NCBI RefSeq assembly: GCF_002953255.1
Contig: NZ_CP026498.1
Location: 582,984 to 636,213 of the forward strand
DNA: 53,230 nucleotides
Source of the DNA: Streptomyces sp. CB01881
GTDB lineage: Bacteria > Actinomycetota > Actinomycetes > Streptomycetales > Streptomycetaceae
Reading direction: 5' to 3'
Shown piece by piece: positions 24,532 to 33,124 of this stretch. Below the pieces are notes generated by a model. The model worked only from the letters and a program-made list of their open reading frames with translations. It searched no databases and had not been told where the DNA came from. Positions within the stretch are counted from its first letter, which is position 1. Each line of letters starts with the position of its first letter. The position numbers were made by a program, and so were the translations under genes.

Positions 24532-26292
24532 TCAGCCACCGTACTCGGCGAGGTAGCCGAGCACCTTGGCGACATGCGCACTCACCCGGTCGGGGACGCC
24601 GCCGGTGTCGGCGACGGTCTTGTCGCTGGTCCGGTAGCCGGCCGTGACGAGGGCCGGCAGACTGTCCGTCATCCCCCGGTGCTTGAACTGCTGGTCGAGC
24701 CAGCAGACGTAGTTGCCCATCGACGCGATCGCGTCGACCGGGTCGAAGTAGTCCTTCACCCCGTCGTGGTCGGCGTCCTGCGCCCAGGCGTTGAAGACGG
24801 CGGGCGTCCACATCGCGATGCCGTACTCGCCGGACTCGGGGTGCGCGGCCTTCGGGTCGAAGCCGCTCTCGGCCTTGAGCATCGCGGCCAGCAGCGCCGG
24901 GGTGATCTCCGGCTCGGGGCACCGGCGGGCCGCGTCCTCGATCGGGCCACGCAGTTCGACGGGCACATCGGCACCGGGCGGGAGTGCACCGGGCGGAACC
25001 GCCGCGGGCGGCCTCGCACCGGACGGAACCGCCGCGGGCGCCTTCGCACCGGGCGGGAGCAGGCCGGCCGGGGAGGACGGCGGTGACGCACCGAGCGCCG
25101 GCCCGGCCGCGGTGACGGTCTCCGGGGAACCGACGGGCTCCGGGGCGCCGGTGAGGGCGAGCACCACGGCGGCCGCCGCAACCGTCCCCGCCAGCCCCAC
25201 CAGCCTGCCCGCGCCCGTGACCGCACCCGCGCCGCCCGCGGCCGCACTGCCCGGACCCGCACCCGGACTGCCCGGACCCGCTCCCGCACGGCCCGGCCCG
25301 GACCGCCGCCGGCGTCCGCGTTCCCGGCCCGCGGCGGCGCCCTGCCGCCCGCCCGCCGCGGCCGCGGTGAGCAGGGCGGTGAGGTCCACCCGCCCCCGCA
25401 CCTCCCGGTCCACGGCCAGGCAGGCCGTCACCACCTCCCGCCAGCAGGCGGGCAGCGCATCGTCCAGCCGCAGCGGCGCCGCGCCGCGCGCATACGCCTG
25501 CGCGGCGAGCGAACGGGCGCGGGCGGTCGCACCCAGGAAGGGGTGCAGCCCGCCGGTGAGCAGCTGGTGGGCGAGGACGCCGAAGGCCCAGATGTCGGCG
25601 CTGGGGCGCAGGGCGACGCCGCGGGCACCGGTCCGCTCCGACCACCACTCGGGCGGGACGTGGTCGGGCGAACCGAGCGGCGGCGCATAGGCGTGGGTGC
25701 CCTCCAGCTCGGCGGTGAGGCCGAAGTCGGCGAGTTTGGCGGTGCCGTCGGCCATCAGCAGGATGTTGCCGGGCTTGAGGTCGCCGTGCACCCAGCCGGC
25801 GCCGTGCATGTGGGTGAGGCCGGCGCCGACCTCGGCGAGGATCCGTTCGGCGCCGGGGACGGGCGCATGCGGACGGGCGGCGGCCAGGACGTCCTGGAGG
25901 CTGCGGGCGGCGCGTTCCATCACCAGGGCCACCGCCCCGTCGAGCCCGGGGTGGGCGGGGTCGTCGACGGTGACGACGGCGAGGGTGCGGATCAGGTGCG
26001 GGTGGTCGGCGAGACGACTGAACCGCATCTCACTCCGGGCGACCTGCGCCATCGTCCGCCGCTGCCCTGGGCTGAGCCGCGCCGGGCTGAGGAACTTCAC
26101 CGCCGCGTCCGGGAGTTCACCCGTCCCGTGGGCGGCGTGAACGGTGCCCCAGGCGCCGGCGCCGATCGGCTCGCCGGTGCGGTAGCCGGCCACGGGGTAA
26201 CCGGGCGGCACCGCGACCGGCGGCTCCTCGGGCCGGTCCGGCCGCGGGGCGGCGGGCTGCGTGGGCGGCGGCACGGCGCCGTCAGCCGCCAC
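24532..26292 (-). CDS. Ser/Thr protein kinase fused to an extracellular transglycosylase-like domain
   Basis: 586 residues. Residues about 37-310 are a Hanks-type kinase: Gly loop IGAGAWGTVHA, Lys66 in AAVKF, catalytic loop HGDLKPGN with Asp171 and Asn176, DFG at 189-191, and ADIWAFGVLAHQLLTG. A basic, Gly/Pro-rich juxtamembrane stretch leads to one membrane helix (about 364-381), a Pro/Ala-rich spacer and a C-terminal lysozyme-like/lytic transglycosylase domain (about 455-586) with probable catalytic Glu475 in LKAESGFDP and MWTPAVFNAWAQDADHDG. The kinase would be cytoplasmic and the peptidoglycan domain outside. GTG 26292 overlaps the FHA-like gene by 11 bases. Confidence 0.88.
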   Translation of the reverse strand: MAADGAVPPPTQPAAPRPDRPEEPPVAVPPGYPVAGYRTGEPIGAGAWGTVHAAHGTGELPDAAVKFLSPARLSPGQRRTMAQVARSEMRFSRLADHPHLIRTLAVVTVDDPAHPGLDGAVALVMERAARSLQDVLAAARPHAPVPGAERILAEVGAGLTHMHGAGWVHGDLKPGNILLMADGTAKLADFGLTAELEGTHAYAPPLGSPDHVPPEWWSERTGARGVALRPSADIWAFGVLAHQLLTGGLHPFLGATARARSLAAQAYARGAAPLRLDDALPACWREVVTACLAVDREVRGRVDLTALLTAAAAGGRQGAAAGRERGRRRRSGPGRAGAGPGSPGAGPGSAAAGGAGAVTGAGRLVGLAGTVAAAAVVLALTGAPEPVGSPETVTAAGPALGASPPSSPAGLLPPGAKAPAAVPSGARPPAAVPPGALPPGADVPVELRGPIEDAARRCPEPEITPALLAAMLKAESGFDPKAAHPESGEYGIAMWTPAVFNAWAQDADHDGVKDYFDPVDAIASMGNYVCWLDQQFKHRGMTDSLPALVTAGYRTSDKTVADTGGVPDRVSAHVAKVLGYLAEYGG

Positions 26293-27136
26293 GCCGGGGC
26301 GGGAGCAGCGCCAGGTGTTCCTCCCGGACGAGGTCGAACCTCAGTGCCAGGGCCACGAGTTCCTCCCGCTTGCCCCCGCTGCGGCCGGCCCCGTCCGCCG
26401 CCTCCTCGGGCGTGTCGCGCAGCCGCAGCTTGGTCGCCACCAGGTAGTCGATGTGGTAGTTGACGGCGGATCGGGTGAGGTCCCGGCAGGCGGGCAGGGC
26501 GCGTAGCCGGGCCACCACGTCGGTGGCGCCGGGGACGGAGGCGGCGGAGGGCGCGCGCAACCGGGGTTCGCAGAGGGCGAGCAGGACCAGGAAATACTTG
26601 GAGGTCGGGTCGAGGGCGAACGGGCTGACCGTCCGCTCGCCGTCACGGGCTTCGGACTCGCCCTCCAGGTAGGCGTGTTGGGGTGCGAAGACCTTGAACG
26701 CGGCCGGTTCGCCGAGGGCCGGCAGCAGGACCCGGGAGAACTCGAACGGGACCGGCGCGCCGAGTCGGCCGGGCGCGACCTTGACGTGCTCGCCGGCGCC
26801 CTCCAGGTTCTCCACCACGTAGGTGGCGGAGGCACTGAAGTTGGAGAGCCGCCAGTAGTCCTCGGCGGCGGTGATCTCGCCCGCCCGGCGCGAGACGCCC
26901 TGGTCGGCGAGCGGGATGGCGACGGGGCGGCCGGGCTCGCCACGCCCGAACTCGGCCGCCTCGCCCGGGCCCAGGTGCAGCAGCACCGGCCGGGCGGGGC
27001 CGGCGGGCCGGGCAGAGCCCGGATGCCTGCCGAGGCTCGCGGGCCGGATCGACGATCCGCCGGGCGCGAGCCCTCCGGGGGACTCGCTGCGGGCTTCCGG
27101 GCGGGGTTCGGGCAGTTGCACGATGACCGTGTCCAT
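26282..27136 (-). CDS. FHA-like protein upstream of the kinase
   Basis: 284 residues. A central segment (about 60-130: LHLGPGEAAEFGRGEPGRPV, GVSRRAGEITAAEDYWRLSN, FSASATYVVENLEGAGEHV) has the GR...SR...N spacing of forkhead-associated phosphothreonine-binding domains. The C-terminal half contains a probable winged-helix (LRALPACRDLTRSAVNYHID). Coupled overlap with the kinase gene suggests that it is its phospho-partner. ATG 27136 lies 8 bases after CGGAGG. The FHA assignment is by eye. Confidence 0.75.
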   Translation of the reverse strand: MDTVIVQLPEPRPEARSESPGGLAPGGSSIRPASLGRHPGSARPAGPARPVLLHLGPGEAAEFGRGEPGRPVAIPLADQGVSRRAGEITAAEDYWRLSNFSASATYVVENLEGAGEHVKVAPGRLGAPVPFEFSRVLLPALGEPAAFKVFAPQHAYLEGESEARDGERTVSPFALDPTSKYFLVLLALCEPRLRAPSAASVPGATDVVARLRALPACRDLTRSAVNYHIDYLVATKLRLRDTPEEAADGAGRSGGKREELVALALRFDLVREEHLALLPPRRGG

Positions 27137-27399
27137 GCAGGCCACCTCCGTGGGTCGGGTCGATCGTAGCCGTCCGAACCGCCTCGCGCCGGTCCGCCAC
27201 TCGAACGAGTGAACGCCGTGGCGTGGCGGCACCGGCCCCTCGCCACCGGGCGTCGATTCCGCCTGCCCATCACCGAGTTGGCGGCCGGTCGGACGGACCG
27301 GACGTCCTCCGGGAGGCGGAGGCCGCTCCTCCTCCCGGTCGGCGGGTCGGGCCGGTCGGCCGGGAGACACACCCGCCGCCGGCTGCCAGGGTTTCGGCC

Positions 27400-28365
27400 A
27401 TGGACACCACCAACCCCCTTGCCCCCAGCACCGTTTCACCGGCCGCCACCCCCGCGCGACGGTCCCTGCTGGGCGCCTCCGCACTCGGGCTGGCCGCCGC
27501 GGCGGCCACGGCCGGCCCACTGGGCGCCGCCGGACGCGCCGAGGCCGCCCCGCAGGAGCGGCGCACACCACGCCGGTTCGAGGGCCGGACCGTGCTGATC
27601 ACCGGCGCCACCTCGGGCATAGGGCGGGCGGCCGCGACCGCGTTCGCCGCAGAGGGTGCCCGGGTCGGGTTCTGCGGCCGCCGGGCCGAACTCGGCCGCC
27701 AGGTCGAGCAGGAGATCCGCCGCGGCGGCGGCGAGGCCTCCTACTTCCCGGCGGACGTGCGCGACCCGGCCCAGGTCGAGCGGTTCACCGAGCAGGTGGC
27801 GGCCCGGTACGGCGGTATCGACATCGCGGTCAACAACGCCGGGATCGGCAGCGGCCGGCTGCTCCACGAACTGACCGTCGCCGAGTGGGACGACGTCATG
27901 AACACCAACGCCCGCGGGGTCTTCCTCGCCGTCAAGTACCAGGTCCCGCACATGCTGAAGGCCGGGCGCGGGGTGATCGTCTGCACGGCGTCCTCGGCCG
28001 CCGAGCAGGCCCGGCCGAACGGCGGAGCCTACGCGGCGAGCAAGCGGGCGATCCAGGGCATCGTCAAGGCGGCGGCCCTGGCCTACGGGCCGCGGGGCAT
28101 CCGGGTCAACGCGATCCTGCCGGGCACCACCGACACCGCGTTCGTCCGCCCGCCGGGCGTGCCGGACGCGGACTGGGCGCGGTTCAAGCAGGCGTTCGGC
28201 CCGCTGAACGTCGAGGGGCTGGAGCGGATGGCCGAGCCCGCGGAGATCGCCCGGGCGATCCTGGCGCTCGCCTCGGACGACTTCGCCTACCAGAGCGGCG
28301 CGTCCGTCCCGGTGGACGGCGGGGCGACGGCCGGACGGCGGCTGGTGATGCCGCCGGCCCGCTGA
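27400..28365 (+). CDS. Tat-exported short-chain dehydrogenase/reductase
   Basis: 321 residues. A twin-arginine-type leader (ARRSLLGASALGLAAAAATA) precedes a classical SDR: cofactor motif LITGATSGIGRAAA, NNAG, an active-site Ser in CTASSAAEQ, and catalytic YAASK with PGTTDT after it. The Arg in CGRRAELGRQ suggests NADP(H). Export by Tat fits a folded, cofactor-loaded enzyme. The substrate is unknown. ATG 27400 has only AGGG as SD. Confidence 0.87.
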   Translation: MDTTNPLAPSTVSPAATPARRSLLGASALGLAAAAATAGPLGAAGRAEAAPQERRTPRRFEGRTVLITGATSGIGRAAATAFAAEGARVGFCGRRAELGRQVEQEIRRGGGEASYFPADVRDPAQVERFTEQVAARYGGIDIAVNNAGIGSGRLLHELTVAEWDDVMNTNARGVFLAVKYQVPHMLKAGRGVIVCTASSAAEQARPNGGAYAASKRAIQGIVKAAALAYGPRGIRVNAILPGTTDTAFVRPPGVPDADWARFKQAFGPLNVEGLERMAEPAEIARAILALASDDFAYQSGASVPVDGGATAGRRLVMPPAR

Positions 28366-28468
28366 GTCGTCACCGACGCCCCCCCGGGGGGGCGGCCGGG
28401 ACGCCCGGGGCGAATGGCCACCATGGTTGCAGCACGTAGTTGAACCGTCACCTTGAGTGTGATGCAGC

Positions 28469-28496
28469 GCACATGTGGCATGTCCACGAAATGTGC
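28469..28496 (+). promoter_or_regulatory. Bulged hairpin in the leader of the small secreted protein
   Basis: GCACATGTGG pairs with CCAC-GAA-ATGTGC (10 bp with a 3-base bulge, 5-base loop) in an A/T-richer segment 50-80 bases ahead of the start codon at 28549. It could be an operator or a leader RNA structure. Confidence 0.35.
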
Positions 28497-28548
28497 AAGA
28501 CTCATCCCACCCAGTGAGATTCCCTTGATTTCCAAGGAGGTTCCTATC

Positions 28549-28959
28549 ATGCACGCTCGGATCGCAGCTCTGATGGTCACCGTGGCAGGGATCACGGCCG
28601 CAACGGCCCTTCCGGCCTCGGCGGCAACGGTCGCCGACACGTCGGACAAGGTGGCGTGCGTCGCCGCGGTCAACCTGCCGTGCGCCTGGCAGGAGACGAC
28701 CGACGGAGGCTTCGTCGGGGTGGCGCAGGTCTCGGCCGCCGACCCGGCTCAGCTGACGCTCGTCCGGGTCGAGGTCAAGACGCAGCGGGCCTGGGGCAGC
28801 CCGTGGGTCACCGTGGCGTCCGCGACCACCGTCACCCACGGGTCCGCCAAGGCCGTCACGCCCCGCGTGGTCACCGGCGACCTCCGGATGATCTGCGCCA
28901 CCGGCGGCCCGGCACTGGATGCCGCGCAGCGGGTCACCACCTGTACCAACCCGTTCTGA
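28549..28959 (+). CDS. Small secreted protein
   Basis: 136 residues with a Sec signal peptide (MHARIAALMVTVAGITAATA, cleavage after ASAA near 26). The mature part of about 110 residues contains four cysteines (VACVAAVNLPCAW, MICATGG, VTTCTNPF), which suits two disulfides, and looks like a small all-beta domain. I do not recognise a family. ATG 28549 is preceded by AAGGAGG, a very strong SD, 6 bases away. A hairpin terminator follows at 29017. Confidence 0.8.
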   Translation: MHARIAALMVTVAGITAATALPASAATVADTSDKVACVAAVNLPCAWQETTDGGFVGVAQVSAADPAQLTLVRVEVKTQRAWGSPWVTVASATTVTHGSAKAVTPRVVTGDLRMICATGGPALDAAQRVTTCTNPF

Positions 28960-29016
28960 TCCCGGCAGGGTTGGTGAGGCCTCCGGGGACCGTGGGGGTT
29001 CCGTAGGCCGGAAACG

Positions 29017-29051
29017 GTTCGGGGGGCACGGCTGTGCCCTGCCCCCCGAAC
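29017..29051 (+). terminator. Hairpin terminator
   Basis: Perfect 12-bp arms GTTCGGGGGGCA and TGCCCCCCGAAC (29017-29028 with 29040-29051), 58 bases after the small secreted protein's stop. Confidence 0.85.
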
Positions 29052-29310
29052 ACCACCAACTCCACCGGCAGCCACTCAGGAAGCTCCCAGTCCGCACTCA
29101 GGCCAAGGGCGCGCCGACAATGCGCCAACCTCCCGCCGGAACCCGCCCGGCGCGTGCAACCCTCTTCGGAGCATGGGATTTTGCACTATCTTGGCAATGC
29201 GTGGAGCGGGGCGGGCCGCCCACCCGGAAGGCGTACCCCGAGCGACGAGGCCCGCCCGCGCACCGTGCTCCACCCCGCCACGGCGACACCTACGGGGACG
29301 GAGGGGGAGC

Positions 29311-30441
29311 GTGTCGATGCCCGAGGGGACCACGCGTTCGGCCGGGGCCGGCGTCGGCCCGAGCACCAGCACCAGCACCAGCACCAGCACCAGCACCAGC
29401 ACCAGCACCAGCACCAGCACCAGCGAACCGGAAGCCGACACGGCCGGCCCGGACGGCCCTGGCGGCCCGGTCCGCACCGCGGCCGACGTCGCCCCGGTCG
29501 CCGCACCACCGCGCGGGCGGCTGGCCAGTCGGCGCAGCACCGTCGACGCCGTCCTGCGCCGCTCCCCCGCACAGCCGCTGTTCCGGCTCGCCGCCACCCG
29601 CCGGCTCGCCGTCCTCGCCTACCACGGCATCGACGACCCCCCGACGTTCGCGCTCCAGATGGACCGCCTCGTCCGGGTCGCCCGTCCGGTCTCGCTGGCC
29701 CGGGTGGAGCAGGCCGTCACCTCCGGACGGCCGCTGCCGCACCGCAGCGTGCTGGTCACCTTCGACGACGGCCACCGCACCGTGCTCACCCAGGGCCTGC
29801 CCGTCCTCGCCCGCCTCGGCGTCCCGGCGGCCGCCTTCGTGGTCACCGAACTCATCGACGGCGACCAGCCGTTCTGGTGGTCCGAGGCCGCCTTCCTGGC
29901 GGCCCACGGCGGCACCGCCCGCGCACTGGCCGGCACGGCACCCGGCGAGGTGGTGCGCAGCATGAAGCGGCTTCCCGACACCGACCGCCGGACCGCCCTC
30001 GCCGAACTGCGCGAGAGCGCCCGCGCCGGCGCCCCCCGCCAGGAACAGCTCACCCGGCACGACCTGTTGACGCTGCGCCGGTCCGGAATCGCGATCGGCA
30101 ACCACACCGTCGGCCACCCCTGCCTCGACCACTGCGACGACGACACCGTCCGGGACGAGATCACCCGCGCCCACCGCGACCTGACCGGCTGGCTCGAAGG
30201 TGAGGAACCCACCGCCTTCGCCTACCCGAACGGCAACGTCGACCACCGCGCCGACCCCGTGCTGCGCCGTCTCGGCTACCGCACCGGCTTCCTGTTCGAC
30301 CACCGGCACGACCGGCTGCTGCCGCGCCGGCCGCTGCGGATCAGCCGTCTTCGGGTGAACTCCACCACCGGCCGGGACAGGTTCGACACCATTCTCTCCG
30401 GGCTCCATCCGGCCGTGCACCGGCTGCGCGGCGGGGCCTGA
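29311..30441 (+). CDS. Polysaccharide deacetylase (NodB-like), CE4 family
   Basis: 376 residues. Residues about 18-38 are a run of Ser-Thr dipeptides encoded by a hexanucleotide repeat. The catalytic domain begins LAVLAYHGIDDP and has motif 1 VLVTFDDGH (the two Asp), motif 2 NHTVGHPCL (metal His pair) and motif 3 FAYPNGN. It would remove acetyl groups from a cell-wall or secreted polysaccharide. No clear signal peptide is seen. GTG 29311 lies 6 bases after GGAGG and is preferred to ATG 29317. It forms an operon with the acetyltransferase-like gene 19 bases downstream. Confidence 0.88.
   Translation: MSMPEGTTRSAGAGVGPSTSTSTSTSTSTSTSTSTSTSEPEADTAGPDGPGGPVRTAADVAPVAAPPRGRLASRRSTVDAVLRRSPAQPLFRLAATRRLAVLAYHGIDDPPTFALQMDRLVRVARPVSLARVEQAVTSGRPLPHRSVLVTFDDGHRTVLTQGLPVLARLGVPAAAFVVTELIDGDQPFWWSEAAFLAAHGGTARALAGTAPGEVVRSMKRLPDTDRRTALAELRESARAGAPRQEQLTRHDLLTLRRSGIAIGNHTVGHPCLDHCDDDTVRDEITRAHRDLTGWLEGEEPTAFAYPNGNVDHRADPVLRRLGYRTGFLFDHRHDRLLPRRPLRISRLRVNSTTGRDRFDTILSGLHPAVHRLRGGA
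29362..29424 (+). repeat. AGCACC hexanucleotide repeat, about 10.5 units
   Basis: 63 bases of uninterrupted AGCACC units inside the deacetylase gene, encoding alternating Ser-Thr. Unit loss or gain keeps the reading frame. Confidence 0.95.
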
Positions 30442-30460
30442 CGAGCGCTGGGGGTTCTGG

Positions 30461-31585
30461 ATGGCACCTGCCGAAACCACGGAGACCGCGCCCGGGAGCG
30501 GGGCGGCGACCCGGGCCACCGCGCCCGTCCGGTACCGGACCGCCGCACTGCCGGCGGATGTGCTGGACGGCTGGCGGCAGTTGGCGGCCGCCGATCCCGG
30601 CGGCTCCTGGTTCACCACGCCCGAGTGGGCGCTCGCCTGGTGGGAGACGCTCGGCGCCGGGCAGGGCGCCGGTGAGATCACGGTCTGGCGCGAGCCGGAC
30701 GGGCGGGTCTCGGCCGTCGTCCCGCTGCTGCGTACCCGGCGCCGCCTGCACCCGCGCGCACCGCTGGCCGTCCCCTGCCTGACCGTGCTCGGCTCCGGTC
30801 CCGGCGCCGCCGACCATTGCGGCTTCACCGCCGCGCCGGAGCGCCGCGCCGAGGTCGCCGGCTGGCTCGCACGGCGGGCACGCCGCACGACACTGCTGCT
30901 CGGCGACCTCGACCCCGCCCAGCACGGACTGCTGCCGCCCGGCGCGGTGGAGACCGGCCGCACCCCGTGCCCGCGCGCCGACCTCGCGGCGGGCCCGGAC
31001 GCGCTCGGCTCCCGCCAGTTCCGCGCCGACCTGCGCCGCTACGGCCGCAAGCTCGCCGCCGAGGGGATCACCTTCCGCTGGGTGGCTCCGGCCGTCGGCG
31101 AGGGCGAACTCGCCGAGCGGACCGAGCTGTTGCACACCGTGATCCGGCTGCACGGCGAGCGGCGCGCCGCCCTCGGCCTGCCGACCACCTTCGACACGGC
31201 CCGCGCGCCGCTGCACCTGCGGCTGATCGAACGCGCCGCCGCCACCGGGCGCGGCGAGGGCCCGGCCTTCCTGGTCGCCGAGCGGGCCGACGCGGTGGCC
31301 GGCGTGCTCTACGGATTCCGGTGGCGGGACACCTTCGCCTACTACCAGATCGGCTGGGACCAGAGCTGGGCGCCGCTGCGGCTCGGCACCGCGGTGATCG
31401 CCGAGGCGATCCGGGCCGCCGCCGACCAGGGCCTGGCCACCTTCGACTTCCTGCGCGGCACCGAGCCGTACAAGTACCGGTTCGACGCCGTGGACCGCGA
31501 GGACGTCTCCTGGCTGGTGCCGCGCGGGCTGTCCGGCGCACTGCTCGGCCTCAAGTACCGGGCGAAGGCCGCGCGCCGGGGCTGA
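30461..31585 (+). CDS. CelD/BioF2-type GNAT acyltransferase
   Basis: 374 residues of the double-GNAT group often called cellulose biosynthesis protein CelD or BioF2-like. Typical are SWFTTPEWALAWWETLG in the N-terminal half, the substrate block RRYGRKLAAEGITFRWV, and the C-terminal LRLGTAVIAEAIRAAADQGL with FDFLRGTEPYKYRFD. Such proteins modify sugars or lipids in exopolysaccharide pathways or act like FemAB transferases. Paired with the CE4 deacetylase directly upstream, it probably belongs to a two-gene polysaccharide-modification unit. Confidence 0.85.
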   Translation: MAPAETTETAPGSGAATRATAPVRYRTAALPADVLDGWRQLAAADPGGSWFTTPEWALAWWETLGAGQGAGEITVWREPDGRVSAVVPLLRTRRRLHPRAPLAVPCLTVLGSGPGAADHCGFTAAPERRAEVAGWLARRARRTTLLLGDLDPAQHGLLPPGAVETGRTPCPRADLAAGPDALGSRQFRADLRRYGRKLAAEGITFRWVAPAVGEGELAERTELLHTVIRLHGERRAALGLPTTFDTARAPLHLRLIERAAATGRGEGPAFLVAERADAVAGVLYGFRWRDTFAYYQIGWDQSWAPLRLGTAVIAEAIRAAADQGLATFDFLRGTEPYKYRFDAVDREDVSWLVPRGLSGALLGLKYRAKAARRG

Positions 31586-31597
31586 GCAGCGGGTGCG

Positions 31598-32260
31598 TCA
31601 GGAACCGGCCGTCCCGGCGACCAGGGCCACCGCCTCGTCGAGCCTGCCGACCTCGTCCGGACTGAGCGTCGGGTTGGCGGCCCGCCGCGTCCTGGCCTCC
31701 GCGAGGTGTTCCTCCCCGATGCCGTCGAGATGCCGCAGCAGCGAGGAGAGCACGGCCCGGGCCACCACGGAGACGGCGGGCACGGTGACGGCGGCCTGCG
31801 CCAGGATCAGCGCGGCCATCGCCGAGTCCAGGCCGGGCGGTCCCTCCTCGGCGGTGGCCCAGTCGATCACCATCGGTCCCGCCGGTGTCAGCACGACGTT
31901 CTCGGGATGGAAGTCCAGGTGCAGGACCCGGTGCCCGGGGTCTGCGGAGAGGCGTGCCGGGATCGCGTGCAGACGCCGCAGCAGCTCCGCCATCATCCCG
32001 CCCGCCCGTTCGGCCGTGATCGCGCCGCTGACCAGGGCCTCCACCATCGTCGTCCCGGAGAGCCGCTGCATCACCAGCTCACCGGCGGCCGGCCCCGGCC
32101 AGACCGCGGGAACCGGAAAGCCGCGCTCCGCCAGGTACGCCATCACGTCGGCCTCACCCGTGGCGTCCTCACCGCCCCGATAACGACGCAGCACCCGGCC
32201 GTCGTCCAGCGCGAACACGTCCGCCGTCCGGCCCGCTCCCACCAACTCGCCGATCCTCAT
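31598..32260 (-). CDS. APH-fold phosphotransferase
   Basis: 220 residues of the aminoglycoside phosphotransferase/choline-kinase fold: an N-lobe VGAGRTADVFALDDGRVLRR, the catalytic loop LHLDFHPENVVL and the metal-binding VIDWATAEEGPPGLDSAM. It is shorter than true aminoglycoside kinases; family members also phosphorylate fructosamines, homoserine and macrolides. The substrate cannot be deduced. ATG 32260, no strong SD. Convergent with the acyltransferase gene, only 12 bases apart. Confidence 0.87.
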   Translation of the reverse strand: MRIGELVGAGRTADVFALDDGRVLRRYRGGEDATGEADVMAYLAERGFPVPAVWPGPAAGELVMQRLSGTTMVEALVSGAITAERAGGMMAELLRRLHAIPARLSADPGHRVLHLDFHPENVVLTPAGPMVIDWATAEEGPPGLDSAMAALILAQAAVTVPAVSVVARAVLSSLLRHLDGIGEEHLAEARTRRAANPTLSPDEVGRLDEAVALVAGTAGS

Positions 32261-32352
32261 GGCGGAGAACCTAGTTGGGGCGGGCCGGGTGGTGCCAGAT
32301 CAGCGCCCTGTCGAGCAGCGCCCACGCACGTGCTCGGCTGCCGGGAAAGCCG

Positions 32353-33027
32353 CTAGCGACCCCATCCCCGGGAACCGGTCGGCCGGTGGTCTGCGGTCTC
32401 GGAGCCAGCCGTCTCGGAGCCGGCGGTCGCAGGGCCGGCGGTCGCAGGGCCGGCGGTCTCGGGGCCGGAGCTGGTGCGGATCGACTGCGTCGCCGCCGGC
32501 ACGCCCGTCCCGCTGCCTGTCCCGCTGCCCGTCCTGCTACCCGTCGGCGCCCTCATCGGGGCTCGGGCGGGGACTCCCGGTGACGCCGGTACGCCGCCCG
32601 GGACGGCCCCCGCCACCACTGCACGTGCAGGGGCACCCTCGGCGGCGCCCGTCCTGGCGGCGCCCGCGCCGGCGGCGTCCGGCCTGGAGTCGGCAGCCTC
32701 CAGCGAGACCAGCCGCAGCACGAAGTTGGGGTGTTCCGGATGGCCGCCGGTCCAGTCGGCGTCCTTGCTGCGGATCACCCGGGTGCGGGCCCCGGAGCCG
32801 AGGCTCTGCACCGGGCCGGGCAGCACCCGGACGTTGGGCCACCAGCGCCCGTCCCAGCTGTGCTCCAGCTCCAGCTCCCACTCGTCGTCCTCGCGGACGT
32901 CCAGGGACTCCCCCACACGCCCCGCGAGGATGCTGGTGCCGTACGAGGCCCGGACCACCGCCCGCTGTTCGAAGGCGGCGTCCTTGCCGATGACCGTGAT
33001 CCGCCACGGCCCGTCCATCCGCAGCAC
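32353..33027 (-). CDS. Hypothetical protein with repetitive C-terminus
   Basis: 224 residues. The first about 110 residues form a compact domain (WRITVIGKDAAFEQRAVVRA, WELELEHSWDGRWWPNVRVL, HPEHPNFVLRLVSLEAA) that I do not recognise. The rest is Ala/Gly/Pro/Thr-rich and ends in pentapeptide repeats of the type (P/S)xTAG, encoded by 15-bp DNA repeats at about 32396-32463. GTG 33027 has GGGAGG 6-7 bases upstream. Confidence 0.7.
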   Translation of the reverse strand: MLRMDGPWRITVIGKDAAFEQRAVVRASYGTSILAGRVGESLDVREDDEWELELEHSWDGRWWPNVRVLPGPVQSLGSGARTRVIRSKDADWTGGHPEHPNFVLRLVSLEAADSRPDAAGAGAARTGAAEGAPARAVVAGAVPGGVPASPGVPARAPMRAPTGSRTGSGTGSGTGVPAATQSIRTSSGPETAGPATAGPATAGSETAGSETADHRPTGSRGWGR

Positions 33028-33124
33028 GGCCGCCCTCCCGAGGTCCTCCGGTGCGCGGGGCCACCCGGCCCCGTACCTCCCTCAACGGGCCGGTGGAGCC
33101 GTTCGGTTCACCCGGTGGGGACGG

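Noticed and set aside
29362..29424. Short regular repeats resembling a CRISPR array
   Set aside because: Units are 6 bp with no spacers and lie inside a gene; no cas-like gene is in the window.
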